A program made the translations under genes and the position numbers. From contig CAMLSB010000112.1 of the NCBI GenBank assembly GCA_946482565.1, positions 1-6,285 on the forward strand: a stretch of 6,285 bases of DNA, given 5' to 3'. Under the pieces are notes generated by a model that saw only the letters and a list, made by a program, of their open reading frames with translations, did no database searches and had not been told where the DNA came from. Shown here piece after piece: positions 1-5,076 of the stretch; the first letter of the stretch is position 1; the number at the start of each line of letters is the position of its first letter. This DNA is from an uncultured Lysobacteraceae bacterium. Lineage in GTDB: Bacteria > Pseudomonadota > Gammaproteobacteria > Xanthomonadales > Xanthomonadaceae.

Positions 1-593
1 CGCGCCCGGTGCGGCTGGGCGTCGGCAACTTCTTCAACAACCTCGGCCAGCCGGTCAACGCGCTGAACTCGTTGCTGCAGGGCCGGCCGCTGGAAGCCGG
101 CAAGTCGCTCGCGCGCTTCCTGATGAACACCACGCTCGGCATCGGCGGCATCTTCGATCCGGCGAGCGACGCGCACCTGCCCTACCACGACGAGGACTTC
201 GGCCAGACCCTCGGCAAATGGGGCTGGAAGCGCTCGCGCTACGTCGAGCTGCCGCTGTTCGGCCCGCGCACCGTGCGCGACGTGTTCGGCCTGGTCGGCG
301 ATGCGCCGCTGTCGCCGATCCGCCAGATCGGGGACGATCCGACCCGCGTGTTCCTGCAGGGCCTGCAGATGGTGGACGTGCGTACCCAGCTGTTCGCCGT
401 CGACAGCATGCGCGAGGGCGCCGCGGACGATTACGCGCTGGTGCGCGACGGCTGGACGCAGCGCCGCAAGTACCAGATCTTCGGCGACACCAAGGCGCGG
501 GACGATTCGCTGCCGGAATACCTGCAGGACGACGAAGCGAACCCGAGCGTGCCGGCCGATGCGATGCCGGTACTCCCGCCAGGCGGCAAGTAA
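1..593 (+). CDS. mlaA: MlaA (VacJ) outer-membrane lipid-asymmetry lipoprotein, 5' truncated by window edge
   Basis: MlaA is the outer-membrane lipoprotein of the Mla pathway. It removes mislocalised phospholipids from the outer leaflet and passes them to periplasmic MlaC and the inner-membrane MlaFEDB transporter. About 196 residues are visible, read in the frame starting at position 3; the signal peptide and lipobox cysteine lie upstream of the window. Family signatures are clear and in order: a GNFFNNLGQPVNALNSLLQG stretch, RFLMNTTLGIGGIFDPAS, then HDEDFGQTLGKWGW, and LPLFGPRTVRD. The protein ends in an acidic, proline-rich tail (LPEYLQDDEANPSVPAD). The stop is TAA at 591-593. The GTG at 9 is internal and not the start, because conserved MlaA sequence normally precedes it. 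It is convergent with rmuC, and a hairpin lies 15 nt past the stop. Whether it ends an mla operon cannot be seen here. Confidence 0.93.
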   Translation, partial: RPVRLGVGNFFNNLGQPVNALNSLLQGRPLEAGKSLARFLMNTTLGIGGIFDPASDAHLPYHDEDFGQTLGKWGWKRSRYVELPLFGPRTVRDVFGLVGDAPLSPIRQIGDDPTRVFLQGLQMVDVRTQLFAVDSMREGAADDYALVRDGWTQRRKYQIFGDTKARDDSLPEYLQDDEANPSVPADAMPVLPPGGK

Positions 594-596
594 GGC

Positions 597-1997
597 CTAG
601 GTGTCTTCGCCCGGTGCCTCGGCATCGGGCAACGCAGGCAGCACGGCTTCTGCCTTCAGGCTGGCGTGCAGCGACTTCTTCGCCTTCACGCCGAGCTCGA
701 CCAGCCGCTGCGCGCGCGCGATCGCGCTCTGCTTCGAATCGACCAGGCGGTTCTGCGCGGACTTGAACGCGTTGTCCGCATCGCCCAGCTTCTTGCCGAT
801 CGCCTCGAAGTCGGCGAGGAATCCCTGCAGCGCATCGAGCACCTTGCCGCCCGCCTCGCCGATTTCCATCGCGCGCTTCTGCATCGTGTCGCGCACCCAC
901 AGGCGGTCGACGACGCGCAGCATCGCCATCAGCGTGTTCGGCGACGCGAACACCACGCCGCGCTCGAACGCATAGTTCTGCAGGGACGGATCCGCTCCGA
1001 GCGCCGCGGACAGCGCGCCCTCGATGGGCACGAACGCGATGGTGATGTCGAGCGCGCGTTCGCCGAGCGCGCGCGGATAGTTCCGGTCGACCAGGTCCTT
1101 GACGTGCCTCCGCAGGCCCTCGCTGTGACGCTGCAGCGACATCGAGTGCAGGTCGGGGTCGTCGACGGCGTTCATCGCGTCCTGCCACGCGACGAGGTTG
1201 ACCTTGCTGTCGACCACCACCTGGCGGTCGTCCGGCAGGTTCACCACCACGTCGGGCCGCAGGCGACGGCCTTCCTCGTCCGTCGATGATTGCTGCCGTT
1301 CGTAATGCCTGCCCTCCTCGAGCCCGGAGCCGCGCAGCACGCTCTCGAGCATCAGCTCGCCCCAGTCGCCGCGGATCTTCGCGTTGCCGCGCAGCGCACG
1401 CGCGAGTTCGGCGGCCTTCGTCGCCATGTCCTCGTTCAAGGTCCGGAGCTCCTTGACCGCGCCGGTCAGCTCGGACCGCTCCTTCGCTTCGTTCGCGTAA
1501 AGGCCCGTCACCTGTTCCTGGAACTTGCCCAGGTTGTCGGCGAAGGGCTTGAGCAAGGCGCCGAGGTCGTTGCGTCCGCGATCGTTCGCCTGCTGCACCC
1601 CTTCCGCGAACAGCTTGCCCTTCTGCTCCAGGACTTCCGCGGCTTTCAGCGCGAAGGCATCGGTAAGCTTCGCCTGCGCCGCGTCGACGAACTGCTGCAT
1701 CTTTTCCTGCGCGGCGGCGAGGTGCTCCACGTGCGCCGCGGCCTGTGCGTGTTCCGTGCGCGCCCGCGCCAGTTCCACGGCCATCTCCGCCCTGGCGGCC
1801 TGGCTGGCCTTCAGTTCGCCTTCGATCGCGCCGAGGCGACCCTGCAACTGGCCGGCCTCGGCGGCGAGGGCCTGCCGCGCGGCACGTTCGGCGCCCAGCT
1901 CGGACGAATCGCGGTGCCAGCGCGCGGCCAGGACCGACAGCACGACGAGCGCCAGGACCGCGGCGGCCAGCAACCAGAGGAGCAGTGTTCCGGACAT
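597..1997 (-). CDS. rmuC: RmuC family DNA recombination-limiting protein
   Basis: The product is 466 aa. The family was identified in E. coli as limiting recombination or rearrangement at short inverted repeats, and its core resembles PD-(D/E)xK nucleases, though the biochemistry is poorly defined. Visible architecture: one N-terminal membrane segment (residues about 4-25, LLLWLLAAAVLALVVLSVLA), an Ala/Glu/Gln-rich coiled coil (about 30-130), then the RmuC core. Core motifs are GNAKIRGDWGELMLESVL (204-221), RPDVVVNLPDDRQVVVDSKV (247-266) with a D-S-K triad at 263-265, FVPIEGALSAAL (322-333) and SPNTLMAMLRVVDRLW (352-367). ATG at 1997 is chosen because it puts the TM anchor at the N-terminus. 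The frame stays open upstream, but that stretch (VTGVHASDCAG-like) is unlike the family. No good Shine-Dalgarno precedes the ATG. It is convergent with mlaA (3 bp between stops) and divergent from the KTSC-like gene. Confidence 0.95.
   Translation of the reverse strand: MSGTLLLWLLAAAVLALVVLSVLAARWHRDSSELGAERAARQALAAEAGQLQGRLGAIEGELKASQAARAEMAVELARARTEHAQAAAHVEHLAAAQEKMQQFVDAAQAKLTDAFALKAAEVLEQKGKLFAEGVQQANDRGRNDLGALLKPFADNLGKFQEQVTGLYANEAKERSELTGAVKELRTLNEDMATKAAELARALRGNAKIRGDWGELMLESVLRGSGLEEGRHYERQQSSTDEEGRRLRPDVVVNLPDDRQVVVDSKVNLVAWQDAMNAVDDPDLHSMSLQRHSEGLRRHVKDLVDRNYPRALGERALDITIAFVPIEGALSAALGADPSLQNYAFERGVVFASPNTLMAMLRVVDRLWVRDTMQKRAMEIGEAGGKVLDALQGFLADFEAIGKKLGDADNAFKSAQNRLVDSKQSAIARAQRLVELGVKAKKSLHASLKAEAVLPALPDAEAPGEDT
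609..630. terminator. Strong GC hairpin just past the mlaA stop, inside the rmuC 3' end
   Basis: GCCCGGTGC (609-617), tetraloop CTCG (618-621) and GCATCGGGC (622-630) form a 9-bp stem with one G-T (G-U) pair. It begins 15 nt after the mlaA TAA and lies within codons for the RmuC C-terminus (DAEAPG). No T-run follows on either strand, so it is not a canonical intrinsic terminator. It could protect the 3' end of the mlaA transcript or act as a weak or Rho-assisted terminator. The structure is visible; the role is inferred. Confidence 0.4.
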
Positions 1998-2144
1998 GGG
2001 GCCAGTGTATCCGCGCGCGTCGCCCGGGATGAGACCCGGGTCGCGGAGCCGGGCCGAATGCGATCCGGCGCAGTCACTGGCGTGCACGCCGCCTTCGCGC
2101 GGCCGTCATCGTGCGCATACCACGGAATTCCTAGGATCGGCCGC
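1998..2144. other. Divergent intergenic region between rmuC and the KTSC-like gene
   Basis: These 147 bp separate two divergent starts, so promoters for both must lie here or overlap the coding ends. The only repeat I see is CCCGGG-ATGAGA-CCCGGG at 2023-2040, two self-complementary hexamers that can also pair as a 6-bp stem. On the - strand TACACT (2009-2004) is a weak -10-like hexamer 6 nt before the rmuC ATG, without a matching -35. I can assign no promoter with confidence. Confidence 0.3.
2133..2136 (+). promoter_or_regulatory. Ribosome binding site for the KTSC-like gene
   Basis: AGGA lies 8 nt before ATG 2145, a normal Shine-Dalgarno distance. It supports that ATG over the in-frame GTG at 2082, which I see no clear SD for. 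Confidence 0.55.
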
Positions 2145-2537
2145 ATGGACACCGTCCACGACCGCGCGCTTCCGCTGTTCCATCGCTACGGCAACCACAG
2201 CGGCCGCTCGGGTGTCGCGGGATATGCGCTGGTGGGCAACGGCATCGCGGTGCGCTTCGTCGACGGTGCGATCTACCTCTACGACCGCGATTGCCCGGGC
2301 ACTGCGCACGTGCGGCGCATGAAGCAGCTTGCGCGGGACGGCGCCGGGCTGAGCACCTACATCAGCCGGCGCGTCGGCCATCGCTATGCAACGCGGCTGG
2401 ACCAGGACGCTTCGCCTGCCGCGCTCCGGGGCGCGTACGACTCGCGGCGACGGAAGCGCGCCGCGGACCGCGGCAACGTCGGCGCCGCGCCGGGCAACGC
2501 GACTCAGGGCACGCGGCAGAACACCGCCTTGAGGTAA
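2145..2537 (+). CDS. Small KTSC-like domain protein with basic C-terminal tail
   Basis: The product is 130 aa with no signal peptide or membrane segment. Residues about 16-84 resemble a family of short uncharacterised proteobacterial proteins with a KTSC-like pattern: YGNHSGRSGVAGYAL, then a hydrophobic strand and turn IAVRFVDGAIYLYD (34-47), PG at 51-52, a helix RRMKQLARDGAGLSTYIS (57-74), and a closing RRVGHRYATRL. The function is unknown. KTSC domains are small folds of unclear role, sometimes linked to nucleic-acid enzymes. Residues about 86-130 are low-complexity, Arg/Ala-rich and unrecognised, and may be a lineage-specific extension. The start is ATG 2145 with AGGA 8 nt upstream. The last 34 bp, including the stop, overlap the 3' end of rlmI on the other strand. 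Domain assignment is from pattern memory only; that the gene is real is better supported than its name. Confidence 0.7.
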   Translation: MDTVHDRALPLFHRYGNHSGRSGVAGYALVGNGIAVRFVDGAIYLYDRDCPGTAHVRRMKQLARDGAGLSTYISRRVGHRYATRLDQDASPAALRGAYDSRRRKRAADRGNVGAAPGNATQGTRQNTALR

Positions 2538-3688
2538 CGCGATTCCGGCACACTGGCCAGGAACGGATGGTCTGGCCCCGCGCCCGCGACCTTGAGCACC
2601 TGGATCGTGCGGCCCGAATAGAACGCCGCGCGCCGCAGCATGCCGAGGAATTCCTCCTCGCTCACCAGCCCGGTGCACGAGAACGTCGCGAACAGCCCGC
2701 CCGGCGCGACCACGCCCAGCGCGAGCTTGTTCATGTCGAGGTATTTCTTCAGCGCCGGGATCACCTGGTCGCGGTCGCGCGTCATCTTCGCCGGATCGAG
2801 CACGACCACGTCGTACCTTTCGCCGCGCGCGGCCGCATCGCGCAGCCACGGGAAGATGTCGGCCTGCACGAAGCGCGGCTTCACCCCGCCCGCGGCCGCA
2901 TTGAGCTTCGCGTTGCCGCGCGCGATCTCCAGCACGTCCTCGTCGATGTCGATGCCGACCACTTCACGCGCGCCGCGCACCGCCGCGTACACGCCGAAGC
3001 CGCCGGTGTTGCAGCACAGGTCGAGCATGCTGCGCCCGGCGACGTGCTGCGACAGCCACTGCCGGTTGTCGCGCTGGTCGGCGAAGAAGCCGGTCTTGTG
3101 CGCGCCCGCGGGGTCGGCGCGGAAGCGGATGCCGTGCTCGGTCACGATCGCCGGTGCCGCCGGCTCGCTGCCGCGGAAGTCGAACGACTCCTGCTTCTGC
3201 ACGTGTTCGTCCGCGAACGAGTGGAAGCGGCAGCCCGGGAACTCCGCGCGCAGCGCCTCGTAGATCCATTCGCGATGGCGGAACATGCCCGCGCTGAAGA
3301 ACTCGACCACCAGCAGGTCGGCGTAACGGTCGACGACCAGGCCCGACAGCCCATCGCCTTCGGAATGCACGACGCGCCACGCATCGCTGATGCCGTCGAG
3401 CTGCAGCGCCTCGCGGCGCAGCGCGACGGCCTCCGCGATCTTCCGCGCGAACCACGCCGCGTCGACCGCCACGTCCTGGTCGGTTTCCAGGATGCGCAGC
3501 GCGATCCGCGAATGGCCGTTGTAGAAGCCGCGCCCGATCCATTCGCCATCCACGCCGACGATGTCCACCAGGCTGCCGGGCTTCGGCTTCTGCGCGGGCT
3601 TGTCCACGACCTTCTGGAAAACCCAGGGATGGGTGGAGCGCCAGGGATTGCGCAGGCGGACGATCGGGTTGTTCGCGGCGGTGTTCAT
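2504..3688 (-). CDS. rlmI: RlmI-type class I SAM-dependent 23S rRNA (cytosine-5) methyltransferase
   Basis: The product is 394 aa, the usual RlmI length. E. coli RlmI makes m5C1962 in 23S rRNA using SAM. The N-terminal PUA-like domain (about 8-75; RSTHPWVFQKVV at 17-28, GRGFYNGHSRIALRIL at 52-67) precedes the middle domain (GDGLSGLVVDRYADLLVVEF, 111-130), HKTGFFADQRDNR (197-209) and a Rossmann methyltransferase domain. That domain has motif I LDLCCNTGGFGVYAA (222-236), acidic loop GIDIDED (245-251), motif IV VVLDPAK (295-301) and motif VI FSCTG (336-340); Cys338 is the expected catalytic cysteine. Motif IV is DPAK rather than the commoner DPPK. ATG 3688 gives a family-typical N-terminus but has no spaced SD. 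GTG 3727, in frame 13 codons upstream, has GGAG at ideal spacing. It is divergent from the rhomboid gene and convergent with, and overlapping, the KTSC-like gene. Confidence 0.92.
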   Translation of the reverse strand: MNTAANNPIVRLRNPWRSTHPWVFQKVVDKPAQKPKPGSLVDIVGVDGEWIGRGFYNGHSRIALRILETDQDVAVDAAWFARKIAEAVALRREALQLDGISDAWRVVHSEGDGLSGLVVDRYADLLVVEFFSAGMFRHREWIYEALRAEFPGCRFHSFADEHVQKQESFDFRGSEPAAPAIVTEHGIRFRADPAGAHKTGFFADQRDNRQWLSQHVAGRSMLDLCCNTGGFGVYAAVRGAREVVGIDIDEDVLEIARGNAKLNAAAGGVKPRFVQADIFPWLRDAAARGERYDVVVLDPAKMTRDRDQVIPALKKYLDMNKLALGVVAPGGLFATFSCTGLVSEEEFLGMLRRAAFYSGRTIQVLKVAGAGPDHPFLASVPESRYLKAVFCRVP

Positions 3689-3694
3689 CCCGCC

Positions 3695-3700
3695 ATTATC
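3695..3700 (-). promoter_or_regulatory. Candidate -10 hexamer for rlmI
   Basis: GATAAT on the - strand (one mismatch to TATAAT) ends 6 nt before ATG 3688. If used, the transcript would be leaderless or nearly so. No recognisable -35 lies 16-18 bp upstream (GC-rich AAGCCC-like sequence), so support is weak. Confidence 0.25.
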
Positions 3701-3734
3701 GCCGTCCCGGCGTCGCGGGGCTTCCACGGCGCGT

Positions 3735-3738
3735 CTCC
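3735..3738 (-). promoter_or_regulatory. Shine-Dalgarno GGAG before the alternative rlmI GTG start
   Basis: GGAG on the - strand is followed by 7 nt and then GTG at 3727-3725, in frame with rlmI. The extra residues would read (M)EAPRRRDGDNGG before the usual MNTAANN. It is the only well-spaced SD upstream of this gene. Confidence 0.3.
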
Positions 3739-3782
3739 GCCGCAGGCCTTGCAAACCCGCACGGCGGCGCCACCTCTGGGAC

Positions 3783-4499
3783 ATGGACCTGCCGACCCAC
3801 GAAACGCCCCCCGACAGCCCCGGCCAGCGTCGCGCCGATGCCGCGCGGATCCGCCGCGCGCTCAATGCAAGCCTCGCCGCGGTGCTGCTGGTGCTGGTGG
3901 CCTTCGTCGCGCAGCAGAATTTCGACTGGCGCCCGCTCGCGATCGCGCCCCTGCAGGCGCACGGCCTGTGGGGCCTGCTCGCCGCGCCGCTGCTGCACGG
4001 CTCGCCGGGCCATGTTGCCGCCAACGCGATTTCGCTGCTGGTGCTCGGCACGCTCGCCGGTACCGTCTATCCGCGCGCGTCGGTGCGCGCGCTGCCGCTG
4101 CTCTGGGTCGGCTCGGGGCTGGGCGCATGGCTGCTGGGCACGCCGGGCAGCCTGCACCTGGGCGCGAGCGGCGTCGCGCACGGGCTCGGCTTCCTGATCT
4201 TCGGGCTCGGCCTGCTGCGCCGCGACCGTGCCGCGGTGGCGGCGGGCATGATCGCCTTCATGTTCTACGGCGGCATGTTGCTGACGGTGTTGCCGCACGA
4301 GCCCGGCGTGTCGTGGCAGGCGCACCTCGGCGGTGCGGTGGCGGGCCTTGTCGCGGCTTGGCTGTTCCGTCGCAGCGACCCGCTGCCGCCACGCAAGCGC
4401 TACAGCTGGGAACTGGAGGCGGCCCCCGGCGAGGACGATGCCCTCCTGGAGCAGGCCGTAGTGCCCGAACCCATCGCCCGCGCGCGCGACGCGTCCTAG
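3783..4499 (+). CDS. Rhomboid family intramembrane serine protease
   Basis: The product is 238 aa. Rhomboids cleave single-pass membrane substrates within or near the bilayer with a Ser-His dyad. Visible segments: a charged cytosolic N-terminus (1-25), TM1 (about 29-43), an L1 region, TM2 beginning with LLHGSPGHVAANA (His77 and Asn81, the HxxxN oxyanion pair) to about 94, TM3 (103-119), TM4 with catalytic GASG (127-130, Ser129), TM5 (151-170) and TM6 with catalytic His181 in WQAHLGGAVAGLVAAW. Six TMs and an intact dyad match an active bacterial GlpG-type core without the GlpG N-terminal cytosolic domain. The hydrophilic acidic tail (about 196-238) is variable. ATG 3783 is chosen to fit the topology; upstream in-frame sequence is Arg-rich and would run into rlmI. 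GGGA sits only 1 nt before the ATG, so the SD is poor. The substrate is unknown. The stop overlaps the lrp stop on the other strand. Confidence 0.9.
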   Translation: MDLPTHETPPDSPGQRRADAARIRRALNASLAAVLLVLVAFVAQQNFDWRPLAIAPLQAHGLWGLLAAPLLHGSPGHVAANAISLLVLGTLAGTVYPRASVRALPLLWVGSGLGAWLLGTPGSLHLGASGVAHGLGFLIFGLGLLRRDRAAVAAGMIAFMFYGGMLLTVLPHEPGVSWQAHLGGAVAGLVAAWLFRRSDPLPPRKRYSWELEAAPGEDDALLEQAVVPEPIARARDAS

Positions 4500-4972
4500 G
4501 CCTGCGGCAGCGGCAGCCCGCGCATCGGCTTGACCGTGCGCAGCACGAAGCTCGAGTTCACGTCCTCGACCCCGGCCTGGCCGAGCAGCCGGTCGAGCAG
4601 GAAGCGCGAGAAATGGTCGAGGTCGCGCACCATCACCTGCAGCAGGTAATCCATGTCGCCGGTGAGCGCGTTGCAAGCGACCACTTCATCCCACTCGTTG
4701 ACGCTGCGGGCGAAGGCCTCGACGGTCTGCGAATCGTGCTGGCGCAGCTGCACCCGCACGAAGGCTTGCAGGCCCAGCCCGAGGTGCGCGGAATCGAGCT
4801 CGGCCCGGTAGCCGGCGATCACGCCGTCGCGTTCGAGGCGCTGGACCCGGCGCAGGCAGGCCGAAGCCGAAAGGTGGACGCGCTCTGCCAGCTCGGCGTT
4901 CGGGACACGCCCGTCGCGCTGCAGCTCGGCCAGCAGCAACAGATCGATGCGATCGAGGTCGGATGCCTCCAT
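4496..4972 (-). CDS. Lrp/AsnC family transcriptional regulator, likely controlling phhA
   Basis: The product is 158 aa, typical for the family, whose members bind DNA as dimers to octamers and sense amino acids through a RAM domain. An N-terminal winged HTH spans about 4-55: LDRIDLLLLAELQRDGRV, then NAELAERVHLSASACLRRVQ with the recognition helix at about 35-47, and LERDGVIAGY (46-55). The RAM domain spans about 62-148: LGLGLQAFVRVQL, the effector-loop signature GDMDYLLQVMV (105-115) and SSFVLRTVK (140-148). ATG 4972 has GGGAG (4985-4981) 8 nt upstream, an excellent SD, and gives the standard N-terminus. It is divergent from phhA across 104 bp rich in GCAA/TTGC dyads. Members of this family often regulate a divergent amino-acid catabolic gene and themselves, so Phe or Tyr is the inferred effector. 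The stop shares CTAG with the rhomboid stop. Confidence 0.94.
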   Translation of the reverse strand: MEASDLDRIDLLLLAELQRDGRVPNAELAERVHLSASACLRRVQRLERDGVIAGYRAELDSAHLGLGLQAFVRVQLRQHDSQTVEAFARSVNEWDEVVACNALTGDMDYLLQVMVRDLDHFSRFLLDRLLGQAGVEDVNSSFVLRTVKPMRGLPLPQA

Positions 4973-4980
4973 TCCGTGCG

Positions 4981-4985
4981 CTCCC
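4981..4985 (-). promoter_or_regulatory. Shine-Dalgarno of the Lrp/AsnC gene
   Basis: GGGAG on the - strand lies 8 nt before ATG 4972. It decides the start over the upstream in-frame ATG at 5041, which would place 23 extra residues over the probable operator. Confidence 0.7.
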
Positions 4986-4997
4986 AGGCAAATCCCC

Positions 4998-5010
4998 GCA
5001 ATCCTGTTGC
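4998..5010. promoter_or_regulatory. Candidate Lrp/AsnC operator site 1 (GCAA-N5-TTGC)
   Basis: GCAATCCTGTTGC is a perfect dyad with 5-nt spacer; with flanks C4997 and G5011 the arms are CGCAA and TTGCG, 15 bp in all, the size of a typical Lrp-family half-turn site. The arm-spacer pattern is identical to the element at 5038-5050. Confidence 0.5.
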
Positions 5011-5028
5011 GTATAAAGGCCCGATTCC

Positions 5029-5040
5029 TGCAATTTTGCA
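5029..5040. repeat. Dyad TGCAATTTTGCA in the lrp-phhA region
   Basis: Arms TGCAA (5029-5033) and TTGCA (5036-5040) are separated by TT. It shares the GCAA/TTGC half-sites of the flanking candidate operators, partly overlaps the second one, and may be an additional or intermediate regulator contact. Confidence 0.4.
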
Positions 5041-5050
5041 ACCCCGTTGC
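5038..5050. promoter_or_regulatory. Candidate Lrp/AsnC operator site 2 (GCAA-N5-TTGC)
   Basis: GCAACCCCGTTGC is a perfect dyad (arms GCAAC and GTTGC, 3-nt core). It has the same GCAA-N5-TTGC pattern as 4998-5010, with centres exactly 40 bp apart, close to four helical turns, which would place both on the same DNA face. It lies 26 bp before the phhA ATG. Confidence 0.5.
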
Positions 5051-5076
5051 GCCGCCGGGCCGCTAAAGTCGAAGGC

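Larger units (their letters stand above)
4973..5076. promoter_or_regulatory. Divergent lrp-phhA regulatory region
   Basis: This 104-bp stretch includes an AT-richer patch (about 5011-5040) in otherwise GC-rich DNA. TATAAA (5012-5017) is a good -10-like hexamer for phhA but lacks a good -35. Another phhA option is TTGCGT (5007-5012), 16 bp, then TGCAAT (5029-5034). For lrp on the - strand, TTGCAA (5041-5036), 18 bp, then TTTATA (5017-5012) is a weak sigma-70-like pair. All options overlap the dyads annotated separately, as expected for an autoregulated divergent promoter. Which boxes are used cannot be decided from sequence. Confidence 0.55.

Noticed and set aside
576..586. Palindrome CCGCCAGGCGG at the mlaA 3' end
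   Set aside because: Only 4 bp can pair around a 3-nt loop and it lies in coding sequence; such GC palindromes are common by chance here.
55..1188. A 377-codon - strand frame over mlaA and rmuC
   Set aside because: Arg/Ala low-complexity translation, and it overlaps two genes with strong family motifs.
1290..2144. N-terminal extension of the KTSC-like gene through the rmuC region
   Set aside because: The frame is open only because it is antisense to rmuC; ATG 2145 has a spaced AGGA and the conserved core begins just after it.
3749..3777. TTGCAA as a -35 for the rhomboid gene
   Set aside because: No acceptable -10 occurs 16-18 bp downstream (ACCTCT).
3561..3782. Extended N-terminus of the rhomboid protein
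   Set aside because: The extension lies over rlmI and is Arg-rich with no family likeness; ATG 3783 gives a normal six-TM topology.
4973..5041. Upstream in-frame ATG (5041) for the Lrp/AsnC gene
   Set aside because: It adds residues unlike the family, and the SD-backed ATG 4972 gives the standard start.
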